Shown: piece by piece, positions 52,368 to 60,403 of the stretch
How positions within the stretch are numbered: position 1 is the stretch's first letter
Layout: every line of letters starts with the position of its first letter
Origin: Streptomyces rhizosphaerihabitans
GTDB taxonomy: Bacteria > Actinomycetota > Actinomycetes > Streptomycetales > Streptomycetaceae
Direction of reading: 5' to 3'
Length of the DNA: 64,000 bases
Assembly (NCBI RefSeq): GCF_025399795.1
Contig: NZ_JAODTZ010000012.1
Location: forward strand, 62,001-126,000
Notes under the pieces: generated by a model
Database searches by the model: none
What the model saw: the letters and a program-made list of their open reading frames with translations, nothing else
What the model was told of the DNA's origin: nothing
Program-made: the position numbers and the translations under genes

Positions 52368-52628
52368 GTGCGATTGAGAGTGGAGTTCACGACCGAGCCC
52401 TTCGATCTCGACGAGGCGCCCCGGCACGCGCTGGTCGCCCGCGAGGTCATCGAGGCGGCCGAACTGGACGCCGTGGACGTCGGCCCGTTCGGCAACACGG
52501 CGGAAGGCGGCGCGGACAGCGTGCTCACCGCGGTCGACGCGCTGCTGCGCAAGGTCCTGGAGGCGGGCGCCACCCGGGTCTCGCTCCAGGTGAACGTCGT
52601 GGGCGCGGCCGGGGAGGGCGATAAGTGA
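52368..52628 (+). CDS. Small conserved protein (thiamine-binding/MTH1187-like fold possible)
   Basis: The product is 86 aa from a GTG, beginning MRLRVEFTTEPFDLDEAPRH and ending with LRKVLEAGATRVSLQVNVVG. The beta-alpha-beta pattern and size suit a ferredoxin-like fold such as YqgV/MTH1187, but I cannot confirm this. Its stop overlaps the start of the HTH gene (GTGA). The pair sits between the hyi and uricase operons and may be a regulator with its ligand-binding partner. Confidence 0.6.
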   Translation: MRLRVEFTTEPFDLDEAPRHALVAREVIEAAELDAVDVGPFGNTAEGGADSVLTAVDALLRKVLEAGATRVSLQVNVVGAAGEGDK

Positions 52629-52993
52629 CCGGAATCGGGGACGACCCCTTCGTCACGGCGGTCAAGCCGCTGGTCGACGCCATGGGGGGTGAGATGCTGC
52701 CGCCCGAGCTGGCCGGTGTCGATGACGTCGTGCTGTCCTGGGAGGGTGCGGACGTCGTCGCCGTACGCCTGCCCCAGCTCGCCGACTCGCTCGACCACAT
52801 TCTCGCCGCCCTGGAGCGCAAGCGGGGCAAGCCGCTCGCGGAGCTCGACCGCAAGGCCAAGCAGGAGATCGTGCGCATACTGGAAGCGCGCGGGGCCTTC
52901 TCCGTGCGGCACGGTGTGGAGACCGTGGCGAGCGCGCTCGGCGTGAGCCGGTTCACCGTCTACAACTACCTGAATCGCGAAAAGGACGCCTGA
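52625..52993 (+). CDS. Helix-turn-helix protein with YheO-type (HTH_22) C-terminus
   Basis: The product is 122 aa. The C-terminal ~45 residues (KQEIVRILEARGAFSVRHGV, then ETVASALGVSRFTVYNYLN) match the HTH_22 domain at the end of YheO-type regulators. The N-terminal ~70 residues are unlike the PAS part of YheO. GTGA-coupled to the small gene upstream, it is a candidate regulator of the neighbouring purine genes and the only DNA-binding protein inside this district. Confidence 0.7.
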   Translation: MTGIGDDPFVTAVKPLVDAMGGEMLPPELAGVDDVVLSWEGADVVAVRLPQLADSLDHILAALERKRGKPLAELDRKAKQEIVRILEARGAFSVRHGVETVASALGVSRFTVYNYLNREKDA

Positions 52994-53037
52994 CCAGCGA
53001 AAACGCGCCTCAGGGCGACAGGGTCCGCCCGCCGTCA

Positions 53038-53090
53038 CCCGCCGCCGTCCGGAACGACCGGGCGGCGGTTTTCGGCGGCGGGGTTTTTTG
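53038..53090 (+). terminator. Intrinsic terminator after the HTH gene
   Basis: GC-rich arms built of CCGCCGCC (53038-) and GGGCGGCGG / CGGCGGCGGGG end in TTTTTTG (53084-53090). The two right arms are alternative partners for the left one. It lies ~45 bp after the HTH stop and just before the uricase operon promoter. Confidence 0.65.
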
Positions 53091-53103
53091 TAACTCGAAG
53101 TTT

Positions 53104-53118
53104 TCAACAAAGTGTTGA
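53104..53118 (+). promoter_or_regulatory. Operator shared with the catalase remnant (copy 2)
   Basis: TCAACAAAGTGTTGA, a palindrome with 6-bp arms, overlaps the -35 of the uricase operon. With its flanks (TTCAACAAnnTGTTGACGT) it matches the minus strand at 50068-50086. Confidence 0.65.
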
Positions 53119-53143
53119 CGTGGTGTTTCCGAGGGCGTTAGCT
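53115..53143 (+). promoter_or_regulatory. Predicted promoter of the OHCU decarboxylase-HIU hydrolase-uricase operon
   Basis: TTGACG (53115-53120) with a 17-nt spacer to TTAGCT (53138-53143), or 18 nt to TAGCTG. Transcription from ~53150 would give a 33-nt leader before the GTG at 53183. Confidence 0.5.
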
Positions 53144-53182
53144 GTCCGCAGCCCGTCCAGCACAAGGCCACGGAGGCTTCCC

Positions 53183-53770
53183 GTGACGTCGAGTACGACA
53201 TCTGGCGGCCTGGCCCGCTTCAACGCCCTTCAGGAGCGCGCGGCCTTCGCCGTCCTCCGCGAGGCGTGCGCCTCCCGCGCGTGGGCCGAGCGGCTGCTCG
53301 CCGCCCGTCCCTACGCGACCGCCGACGACCTGTACGCCGCGAGCGACGCCGCCACGGCCGAACTCACCACGGCGGATCTGGCGGAGGCGATGGCCGGGCA
53401 CCCGCCCATCGGGCGGCCGAAGCCCGGCGACCCGACCTCCTCCCGTGAGCAGCGCGGCATGGCCGGCGCCTCCGCGGAGCTCAAGGAGGAGATGCTCGAA
53501 CTGAACCTGGCCTACCAGGAGAAGTTCGGCCATGTCTTCCTCATCTGCGCCACCGGCCGGACCGGCGAGCAGATGCGCGACGCGGTCAGGGAGCGGATCG
53601 GCAACCCGGCCGAGCGGGAGCGCGAGATCGTCCGCGTCGAACTGGGGAAGATCAACCGCATCCGGCTCGCCGGTCTCGTGCAGGAGGACCCCGGCGGTCT
53701 CGTACAGGGAGAGTCCGGCGGACTTGTACACGAAGAGCCCGGCGGTCCCGTACAGGAAGAAGAGGCATGA
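53183..53770 (+). CDS. uraD: 2-oxo-4-hydroxy-4-carboxy-5-ureidoimidazoline (OHCU) decarboxylase
   Basis: The product is 195 aa and catalyses the last step from urate to (S)-allantoin. GLARFNALQERAAFAVLREA at the start, AGHPPIGRP with the catalytic His, SREQRGM with the catalytic Glu, LNLAYQEKFGHVFLICATGR and ERIGNPAEREREI are the family landmarks. GGAGG lies 6 nt before the GTG. After the normal end (INRIRLAGLV) there is an extra tail of four ~9-residue repeats (LVQEDPGG, LVQGESGG, LVHEEPGG, PVQEEEA). The stop overlaps the next start (ATGA). Confidence 0.93.
   Translation: MTSSTTSGGLARFNALQERAAFAVLREACASRAWAERLLAARPYATADDLYAASDAATAELTTADLAEAMAGHPPIGRPKPGDPTSSREQRGMAGASAELKEEMLELNLAYQEKFGHVFLICATGRTGEQMRDAVRERIGNPAEREREIVRVELGKINRIRLAGLVQEDPGGLVQGESGGLVHEEPGGPVQEEEA
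53674..53762 (+). repeat. 27-bp tandem repeats at the 3' end of uraD
   Basis: About 3.3 units of 27 bp (consensus gGTCTcGTaCAgGaaGAgcCCGGC) encode the repeated (G)LVQEEPGG tail. The enzyme domain ends before them, so the array is an expanded, presumably flexible extension. Confidence 0.8.
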
Positions 53771-54168
53771 GCACCGACACCACGGCCTCCGTGTCCACCC
53801 ACATCCTGGACACCAGCGTGGGCCGCCCCGCCGAGGGCGTCGCCGTCCAACTCGCCGCCCGCGCCGGGCGCGAGGGCGACTGGCGGGCGCTCGGCGGTTC
53901 CGCGACCGACGCGGACGGCCGGTGCAAGGACCTTCCGGCGCTGCCGGAGGGCACGACCCACGTGCGGCTCGACTTCGCGGTCGAGCAGTACTTCGAGTCG
54001 GATTCAGCGACACAGCAAGCCGATGCGCAGCAGGACGCCCCCGCGAATCGGGACAGCGAGACGTTCTTCCCCGAGGTGACGATCACCTTCGCCGTCAGGC
54101 CGGGCGAGCACTACCACGTACCGCTGCTGCTCAACCCGTTCGGCTACTCCGTTTACCGAGGGAGCTAG
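53767..54168 (+). CDS. uraH: 5-hydroxyisourate hydrolase (transthyretin-like)
   Basis: The product is 133 aa. It hydrolyses 5-hydroxyisourate, the uricase product, to OHCU. It has the N-terminal His in VSTHILDTSVGRPAEGV, the Arg in THVRLDF, EHYHVPLLLNP and the C-terminal signature YSVYRGS. A ~15-residue insert rich in Gln/Ala/Asp (SATQQADAQQDAPAN) precedes the TFFPEV strand and is unusual for the family. It is ATGA-coupled to uraD and lies 5 bp before the uricase gene. Confidence 0.94.
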   Translation: MSTDTTASVSTHILDTSVGRPAEGVAVQLAARAGREGDWRALGGSATDADGRCKDLPALPEGTTHVRLDFAVEQYFESDSATQQADAQQDAPANRDSETFFPEVTITFAVRPGEHYHVPLLLNPFGYSVYRGS

Positions 54169-54173
54169 CAGAC

Positions 54174-55151
54174 ATGACCGACCCTTCCCACCGCGGCACC
54201 GACCCTTCCCACCACGGCCGCCCTGTGCTCCTGGGCCAGAACCAGTACGGCAAGGCCGAGAACCGCGTCGTCAAGATCACCCGCGACGGCGACACCCACC
54301 ACATCAAGGACCTGAACGTGTCCGTCGCGCTGAGCGGCGACATGCAGGAGGTCCACCTCTCGGGCTCCAACGCGAACGTCCTGCCGACGGACACCACCAA
54401 GAACACGGTGTACGCGTTCGCCAAGGAGCACGGCATCGAGTCCGCCGAGCAGTTCGGCATCCATCTGGCCCGGCACTTCGTCACCAGCCAGGAGCCGATC
54501 AAGCGGGCGCGCATCCGCATCGAGGAGTACGCCTGGGAGCGGATCGAGGCCTCGGACGCGGGCTCCCGGGGCGTCGGCGCGGACGAGGGCAAGCACTCGT
54601 TCGTACGCAAGGGCCAGGAGACGCGCGTCACCCAGATCACCTACGACGGTGACACATGGGAGGTCGTCTCGGGCCTGAAGGACCTCGTCGTGATGAACTC
54701 GACGAACTCCGAGTTCTGGGGCTACGTCAAGGACAAGTACACGACGCTCCAGGAGGCGTACGACCGCATCCTGGCCACCCAGGTCTCCAGCCGCTGGCGC
54801 TTCAACTGGACCGGCGACGAGCAGAAGATGCCCGACTGGGACAAATCCTACGACCAGGTCAGGAAGCACATGCTCCAGGCCTTCGCGGAGACCTACTCCC
54901 TCTCGCTCCAGCAGACCCTGCACCAAATGGGCGCCAGGATCATCGACCACCGCGGCGAGATCGACGAGGTCCGCTTCTCGCTCCCGAACAAGCACCACTT
55001 CCTGGTGGACCTGACGCCGTTCGGCCTCGAGAACGACACCGCTGACGGAGCTGTCTACTTCGCGGCCGACCGTCCGTACGGGCTCATCGAGGGCACCGTC
55101 CTGCGCGACGGCTGCGAGCCCCGCATCCCGGTGGACCTCACCAACCTGTAG
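54174..55151 (+). CDS. Urate oxidase (uricase)
   Basis: This 325-aa cofactor-free enzyme oxidises urate to 5-hydroxyisourate with release of H2O2. Landmarks are the catalytic Lys/Thr in LGQNQYGKAENRV and LPTDTTKNTVYAFAKEH, HSFVRKGQETR, VMNSTNSEFWGYVKD, TSRWRFNW-like SSRWRFNW, and the C-terminal NKHHFLVDL with its active-site His. An N-terminal 15-residue His/Ser/Pro extension repeats 'DPSHRG/DPSHHG'. GAGGGAG precedes the ATG. It is the third gene of the operon. The peroxide it makes would normally be removed by catalase, whose co-regulated gene is broken here. Confidence 0.96.
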   Translation: MTDPSHRGTDPSHHGRPVLLGQNQYGKAENRVVKITRDGDTHHIKDLNVSVALSGDMQEVHLSGSNANVLPTDTTKNTVYAFAKEHGIESAEQFGIHLARHFVTSQEPIKRARIRIEEYAWERIEASDAGSRGVGADEGKHSFVRKGQETRVTQITYDGDTWEVVSGLKDLVVMNSTNSEFWGYVKDKYTTLQEAYDRILATQVSSRWRFNWTGDEQKMPDWDKSYDQVRKHMLQAFAETYSLSLQQTLHQMGARIIDHRGEIDEVRFSLPNKHHFLVDLTPFGLENDTADGAVYFAADRPYGLIEGTVLRDGCEPRIPVDLTNL

Positions 55152-55334
55152 GACCGCACCCGGCGGTCCACCCGGACCGCCTCCGCGGTACTGCCGCTGT
55201 ACCCCCGACGCGGGCGCCGGCGTCACGTCCCAGGGGAGAGCGGGGGCATCTGCGCAACCACAGCACCACGGACCCGGTCGTCACCCCGCTCGGCCCCCGG
55301 GTCCGTCCGCCAATGGGAAGAACGAGGAACCGCC

Positions 55335-56711
55335 GTGGCAGTCCAGCGCATCGTCATCGAGAACTGCGCCATCGCGACCGTGGACGCGGGCGACACCGAG
55401 TACGCCTCGGGCCACATCGTCGTCGCCGACAACAAAATCGAGTCGGTGGGCGCCGGAAAGGCCCCCGAGAACCTGGAGAACGTGGTCCGCCGCGTCGACG
55501 GCACCGGGCATCTGGCCACGCCCGGTCTGGTGAACACCCACCACCACTTCTACCAGTGGATCACCCGCGGCCTGGCCACGGACCACAACCTCTTCAACTG
55601 GCTCGTCGCGCTCTACCCGACCTGGGCGCGCATCGACGAGCGGATGGCCTACGCGGCCGCCCAGGGCTCCCTCGCCATGATGGCCCGCGGCGGCGTCACC
55701 ACAGCCATGGACCACCACTACGTCTTCCCCAAGGGCTCCGGCGACCTGTCCGGCGCCATCATCCGGGCCGCCCGCGAGACCGGCGTCCGCTTCACCCTCG
55801 CCCGCGGCTCCATGGACCGCAGCGAGAAGGACGGCGGGCTGCCGCCGGACTTCGCCGTGGAGACTCTCGAAGGAGCGCTGGCCGCCACCGAGGCGACCGT
55901 CGACGAGCACCACGACGCCTCCTTCGACAGCATGACCCAGGTCGCCGTCGCACCCTGCTCGCCCTTCTCCGTCTCCACCGAACTCATGAAGCAGGGCGCT
56001 GAGTTGGCCCGCCGCAAGGGGGTACGGCTGCACACGCACGGTTCGGAGACCGTGGAGGAGGAGCAGTTCTGCAAGGAACTGTTCGGCATGGGTCCGACCG
56101 ACTACTTCGAGTCGACCGGCTGGCTCGGCGAGGACGTGTGGATGGCGCACTGCGTCCATATGAACGACTCCGACATCGCCGCCTTCGCCCGCACGAAGAC
56201 GGGTGTCGCGCACTGCCCGTCCTCCAACGCCCGGCTGGCCGCGGGCATCGCCCGGGTCCCCGACATGCTGGCGGCCGGCGTTCCGGTCGGCCTCGGCGTC
56301 GACGGCACCGCGTCGAACGAGTCCGGCGAACTCCACACCGAGCTGCGCAACGCCCTGCTCATCAACCGGCTCGGCGCTCACCGCGAGGCCGCCCTGAACG
56401 CCCGTCAGGCGCTGCGCCTGGGCACCTTCGGCGGGGCCCAGGTCCTCGGCCGCGCGAGCCAGATCGGCTCTCTGGAGGCGGGCAAGCTCGCCGACCTCGT
56501 GCTGTGGAAACTGGACACCCTGGCGCACGCCTCGATCGCCGACCCGGTGACAGCGCTCGTCTTCGGCGCCGCCGCCCCGGTCACCCTCTCTCTCGTGAAC
56601 GGCAGGCCGGTCGTCGAGGACAGCCACCTGCTGCACGTCGACGAGGACGCCATCGCCCGCTCCACGCGGGACGAGGCACAGCGCCTGGCGCGGATCGCCG
56701 CGCAGGCCTGA
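55335..56711 (+). CDS. 8-oxoguanine deaminase-type amidohydrolase
   Basis: This 458-aa metal-dependent amidohydrolase belongs to the guanine/8-oxoguanine deaminase branch. Metal-binding HxH lies in LVNTHHHFYQWITRG, later His residues in LHTHGSETVEEE and MAHCVHMND, and the catalytic Asp in LGVDGTASNESGE. The HHHFYQ-W pattern favours 8-oxoguanine deaminase (EC 3.5.4.32, producing urate) over guanine deaminase, which would feed uricase directly. The GTG at 55335 follows AGAACGAGGA, 183 bp after the uricase stop. Chlorohydrolase-like relatives are the main alternative. Confidence 0.85.
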   Translation: MAVQRIVIENCAIATVDAGDTEYASGHIVVADNKIESVGAGKAPENLENVVRRVDGTGHLATPGLVNTHHHFYQWITRGLATDHNLFNWLVALYPTWARIDERMAYAAAQGSLAMMARGGVTTAMDHHYVFPKGSGDLSGAIIRAARETGVRFTLARGSMDRSEKDGGLPPDFAVETLEGALAATEATVDEHHDASFDSMTQVAVAPCSPFSVSTELMKQGAELARRKGVRLHTHGSETVEEEQFCKELFGMGPTDYFESTGWLGEDVWMAHCVHMNDSDIAAFARTKTGVAHCPSSNARLAAGIARVPDMLAAGVPVGLGVDGTASNESGELHTELRNALLINRLGAHREAALNARQALRLGTFGGAQVLGRASQIGSLEAGKLADLVLWKLDTLAHASIADPVTALVFGAAAPVTLSLVNGRPVVEDSHLLHVDEDAIARSTRDEAQRLARIAAQA

Positions 56712-56755
56712 CCACCACAGAACTCCGGCGGAGGGGGACGGCCCTCGGCCGGTAG

Positions 56756-56780
56756 CCGTGGACCCGAGCGGGGTCCACGG
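56756..56780 (+). terminator. Hairpin after the deaminase gene
   Basis: CCGTGGACCC and GGGTCCACGG (10 bp, 5-nt loop), 45 bp after the stop; no T-tract. It separates the deaminase from the permease gene. Confidence 0.6.
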
Positions 56781-56942
56781 CGGCCGTAGCCGGGGCGTGC
56801 ATGGACGTGCGCGCCCCGGAACGGTCCCCGCCGTGCGGACGCCGTGTCCGCGCGGTGGTCATCGTCCCGGTCCCGCACGACCGCGCATCACCTCCCTGAC
56901 ACCCACGTCGACGGCGACGTGTACCCGACCGGAGGAGCCGCC

Positions 56943-58538
56943 GTGGCCGCCCAGCCCAGCACCGATGCACGACCAACCGAAACAGCCGAAGCAACCGGAA
57001 TCACCGGACCGGCCGAAGCAACCGGATCGACCGAAGCAACCGGATCGGCCGGATCGACCGAAGCAAGTGGAACCACCGGAACCACCGGATCAACCGCAGC
57101 ACCGGGATCGCCCGCAGTATCGGGATCGCCCGGATCAACGGGATCGCCTGGATCAACAGGCCCGTCGGTGCACCCGGTTGACGAGAGACTGCCTGCCCTG
57201 AAGATGGCGGCCAGCGGCCTGCAGCACGTGGCCGCCATGTACGCCGGAGTCGTCGCCCCACCCCTGATCGTCGGCGCCGCGGCCGGTCTCTCCGCCGGTG
57301 AACTCACCTTCCTCACCGGCGCCTGCCTGTTCACCGCGGGTCTCGCCACCTTCCTGCAGACCCTCGGCTTCTGGAAGATCGGAGCGCGGCTGCCCTTCGT
57401 CAACGGCGTCACCTTCGCCGGTGTCGCCCCGATGACCGCCGTCGTCGCCTCCGCCGAGGACAAGAGCGACGCCCTGCCGATCATCTTCGGCGCGGTCGTC
57501 GTCGCCGGTGTCCTCGGATTCATCGCGGCCCCCTACTTCAGCAAGGCCGTCCGCTTCTTCCCACCCGTCGTCACCGGCAGCGTGATCACGCTCATCGGCG
57601 TATCGCTGCTGCCCGTCGCCTTCGGCTGGGCGCAGGGCCCGAATCCCGCGGCGGACGACTACGGTTCACGGACCTACCTGGGACTCGCGGCGGTGACCCT
57701 CGTCATCGTCCTGCTGCTGCGCCGCTTCACCCGCGGCTTCGTCAAACAGATCGCGGTCCTGCTCGGCCTGGTCATCGGTACGCTCGTGGCGATCCCCTTC
57801 GGCGTAACGGACTTCGGGCCGGTGGCCGACGCGGACGTGGTCGGCTTCCCGACGCCGTTCCACTTCGGCGCCCCGCAGTTCCACCTCGCCGCGATCCTCT
57901 CGCTCTGCGTGGTGATGGTCGTCTCGATGACCGAATCGACCGCGGACATGCTGGCGTTGGGCGAGATCGTGGAGCGCCCCGCCGACGAGCGGACCATCGC
58001 GGCCGGACTGCGCGCCGACACCCTCGGCTCGGCGCTGAGCCCGCTCTTCAACGGCTTCATGTGCAGCGCCTTCGCCCAGAACATCGGCCTCGTCGCGATG
58101 ACGAGGATCCGCAGCCGGTACGTCGTCGCCACCGGCGGCGGCTTCCTGGTGCTGATGGGGTTGTGCCCGATGGCCGCGTCACTGATCGCCGTCGTACCGC
58201 GCCCGGTGCTCGGCGGGGCGGGTGTCGTCCTCTTCGGCTCGGTCGCGGCCAGCGGCATCCAGACGCTGGTCAGGGCGGGTCTGGAGAAGGACAACAACGT
58301 GCTGATCGTGGCCGTCTCCCTCGCGGTCGGCATCATCCCGATCACCGCGCCCGGGTTCTACCACGCGTTCCCGGAGACCGTACGGATCGTCCTCGACTCC
58401 GGCATCTCGACGGGCTGTGTCGCGGCCGTCGTCCTCAACCTCGTCTTCAACCACCTCGGCGGGGGACGCGAGAACGCGGGCGAGGTGACCCACCCCATGG
58501 AGGCGGGCGAGGACCTCAAGGCGGTACCGGCGCACTGA
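56943..58538 (+). CDS. Nucleobase:cation symporter-2 (xanthine/urate permease)
   Basis: The product is 531 aa with about 12-14 transmembrane helices. It carries the NAT/NCS2 landmarks ASGLQHVAAMYAGVVAPPL in TM1, a TM8 acidic motif in VVSMTESTADMLALGEI, and the signature QNIGLVAMTRIRSRYVV. It would import xanthine or urate for the adjacent catabolic enzymes. The GTG at 56943 follows GGAGGAG. The first ~65 residues are a Thr/Gly/Ser/Ala low-complexity tail absent from typical members. The gene ends before a strong convergent terminator. Confidence 0.92.
   Translation: MAAQPSTDARPTETAEATGITGPAEATGSTEATGSAGSTEASGTTGTTGSTAAPGSPAVSGSPGSTGSPGSTGPSVHPVDERLPALKMAASGLQHVAAMYAGVVAPPLIVGAAAGLSAGELTFLTGACLFTAGLATFLQTLGFWKIGARLPFVNGVTFAGVAPMTAVVASAEDKSDALPIIFGAVVVAGVLGFIAAPYFSKAVRFFPPVVTGSVITLIGVSLLPVAFGWAQGPNPAADDYGSRTYLGLAAVTLVIVLLLRRFTRGFVKQIAVLLGLVIGTLVAIPFGVTDFGPVADADVVGFPTPFHFGAPQFHLAAILSLCVVMVVSMTESTADMLALGEIVERPADERTIAAGLRADTLGSALSPLFNGFMCSAFAQNIGLVAMTRIRSRYVVATGGGFLVLMGLCPMAASLIAVVPRPVLGGAGVVLFGSVAASGIQTLVRAGLEKDNNVLIVAVSLAVGIIPITAPGFYHAFPETVRIVLDSGISTGCVAAVVLNLVFNHLGGGRENAGEVTHPMEAGEDLKAVPAH
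56975..57165 (+). repeat. Low-complexity repeats coding the permease N-terminus
   Basis: Short units based on CCGGATCGACCGAAGCAA and CCGGGATCGCC alternate for ~190 bp, giving (T/S)EATGSTEATGS and GSPGSTG stretches in the permease frame. They look like slippage-prone expansion. Confidence 0.75.
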
Positions 58539-58565
58539 GGGGACCGAACGGTCCGAAGGGTGAAC

Positions 58566-58603
58566 GGACTTACGGAGGCTGACCGGACTTACGGAGGCTG
58601 ACC
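58566..58603 (+). repeat. Tandem 19-bp duplication
   Basis: GGACTTACGGAGGCTGACC occurs twice without gap (58566-58584 and 58585-58603) between the permease stop and the terminator hairpin. Confidence 0.85.
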
Positions 58604-58611
58604 GGGCACAC

Positions 58612-58646
58612 GGAGGGCGCGGCACGAGAACCGTGCCGCGCCCTCC
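58612..58646. terminator. Bidirectional terminator between permease and chitosanase genes
   Basis: GGAGGGCGCGGCAC (58612-58625) and GTGCCGCGCCCTCC (58633-58646) form a perfect 14-bp stem with a 7-nt loop midway between two converging genes. Confidence 0.8.
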
Positions 58647-58661
58647 GCCGTGCCGCGCCCG

Positions 58662-59477
58662 TCAGCCGATGTGGTAGCTGTCGCCGTAGACCTTCCAGTC
58701 CAGCGGTGTGTTGAGGTTCAGGTTCCGGTTGCGTACGAAGACCCGTTGCTCGGTATCGACCCGGGTGGTGTCGGAGTGGGCCTCCTCCTGCTTCATGGCC
58801 CACACCCGGGCGTCGAGGAAGGCGTTCAGATACGTCACCTCGTCGCCGCCCTGGGCCGGCGGCTTGGCCTTCGCCAGGGCGCGCCGCCGGATGTTGCTGA
58901 AGCTGGTGCTGTCGCCGCCGTCGCCGTGCATCACGATGGCGTCGTAGTACGTGAACTGGCCGAGGGCACCGATACCGTCGGACTTGCCCTGCCCTACGGC
59001 GGGGTTGAAGTAGACGCGGTCGCGCTCGTTGTTCTGGGCCTGCTGGAACGCCGAGTCCTGCGCGGCCCTGCGCCAGTCGGCCGGGAAGCCGGGGTCCAGG
59101 CCCTCGTGGGAGTCGCTGCCGTCGACCTCGCGCAGCGCGGGCAGGTACTTGGCCAGGACGTTGCCGGGCTTGCGCTGCGTGTACAGCTCGACGAGGTCGA
59201 GCATGTCGTGGGTGCCCGAGCAGAATCCGATGATCCCGGCGGTGTAGCCGCGCCCGTCGCCGATGTCCTCGATGTACTTGTACTGCGCCTTCCAGTCCAG
59301 CGAGGAGTTCTCCGCGCTGGAGACCAGCTTCATGGCGATCTCCTTCTTCGCCGGGTCGTCCAGGCCGACCGGCGCGGCGGTCGCGGTCTGGGTGGCGACC
59401 AGCGGGCCTGCCACCAATGAGGCTCCGATCAGGGTGAGCAGGGTGCGACGCGAAGTGCCTATGTGGGGGGTGTGCAC
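58662..59477 (-). CDS. csn: Secreted chitosanase, glycoside hydrolase family 46
   Basis: The product is 271 aa. It hydrolyses chitosan outside the cell. The mature part (VGLDDPAKKEIAMKLVSSAE onward) is very close to the Streptomyces N174 enzyme as I recall it, with catalytic Glu in SSAENSSLDW and Asp in IEDIGDGRGYT. The leader has twin arginines (TSRRTLLTLIGASLVAG), suggesting Tat export. The GTG at 59477 is preceded by GGAGGT. It is transcribed alone, with a terminator shared with the permease. Confidence 0.95.
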   Translation of the reverse strand: MHTPHIGTSRRTLLTLIGASLVAGPLVATQTATAAPVGLDDPAKKEIAMKLVSSAENSSLDWKAQYKYIEDIGDGRGYTAGIIGFCSGTHDMLDLVELYTQRKPGNVLAKYLPALREVDGSDSHEGLDPGFPADWRRAAQDSAFQQAQNNERDRVYFNPAVGQGKSDGIGALGQFTYYDAIVMHGDGGDSTSFSNIRRRALAKAKPPAQGGDEVTYLNAFLDARVWAMKQEEAHSDTTRVDTEQRVFVRNRNLNLNTPLDWKVYGDSYHIG

Positions 59478-59623
59478 GGTACCTCCGATGGGGGAGTGGT
59501 GCTGTCGCGTACTGTTAGGAAAGTTTCCTACCAGAGATTGGAGGCGGCGTATACCCGTCAGGGGAGGGCGAGTTGGGGATGCGGAGCCGAAGGCGAACCG
59601 CGTTGGGCTACGGTCTGAGCGGA

Positions 59624-59700
59624 TGAACGGCACGAACGGCACGAGCGGCACGGGCCGTGCGGACGGTACGAATGGCACGGACGGCGCACGGACGGCGCAC
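59624..59700 (+). repeat. Short ACGGCACG-type repeats
   Basis: GAACGGCACGAACGGCACGAGCGGCACGG and GACGGTACGAATGGCACGGACGG-like units recur in the 5' region of the TMEM175-type gene. No coding role is evident. Confidence 0.6.
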
Positions 59701-59764
59701 GGGCCGCGCGGCAGACTCCGCGCGGAAAACATGTGCGGACGCGTCACAACGGGGAGAGTCGGTC

Positions 59765-60403
59765 ATGAACGAGTCGGGCCGTGTGGAGGCCTTCAGCGAC
59801 GGTGTCTTCGCCATCGCCATCACGCTGCTGATCCTGGAGATCAAGGTCCCCGAGGCCGGTGAGCACGGCGGACTGTGGCACGCGCTCGGACAGCAGTGGC
59901 CCTCGTACGCCGCCTACGTCGTCAGTTTCCTGGTGATCGGCATCATGTGGATCAACCACCATCAGGTGTTCAGTTACGTCGCCCGGGTCGACCGCACCCT
60001 GATGTTCCTGAACCTGCTCCTGCTGATGGTGGTGGCCGCGATTCCCTGGCCCACGGCGATGCTCGCGGAGTACCTGCGCGAGGGCAGGGCGTCCCATGTC
60101 GCCGCCGCCGTCTACAGCTTGGTCATGGTGGCCATGGCCCTCGCGTTCCAGGCCGTGTGGTGGCACCTCACCCGGACCGGGCGCCTTCTCGACAGCCGCG
60201 TCGACGTCGAGGGCGCCCGGCGCACCCGCGTCCGCTTCGCCCTCGGCTCCCTCGCCTATCCGGCGACGGTCGCGCTTTCGTTCGTCTCGGCGCCGCTGAC
60301 CCTGGCCGCGCACGGGCTGCTCGCGGTCTACTACGGCTTCAATCAGGTGCCGGTGCCGATCCGTTCGCCCGGGACGGCCGGGTCGGCAGAAGAGGGCGTG
60401 TGA
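59765..60403 (+). CDS. TMEM175-family (DUF1211) potassium channel
   Basis: The product is 212 aa with six predicted helices. The family signature RVEAFSDGVFAIAITLLILEI in the first helix forms the pore-lining Phe-Ser-Asp motif of bacterial TMEM175 channels. The ATG at 59765 has GGGGAGAG upstream. An in-frame extension to 59657 is low-complexity and unlikely to be coding. The 3' end overlaps the convergent MFS gene by 61 bp. Confidence 0.9.
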   Translation: MNESGRVEAFSDGVFAIAITLLILEIKVPEAGEHGGLWHALGQQWPSYAAYVVSFLVIGIMWINHHQVFSYVARVDRTLMFLNLLLLMVVAAIPWPTAMLAEYLREGRASHVAAAVYSLVMVAMALAFQAVWWHLTRTGRLLDSRVDVEGARRTRVRFALGSLAYPATVALSFVSAPLTLAAHGLLAVYYGFNQVPVPIRSPGTAGSAEEGV

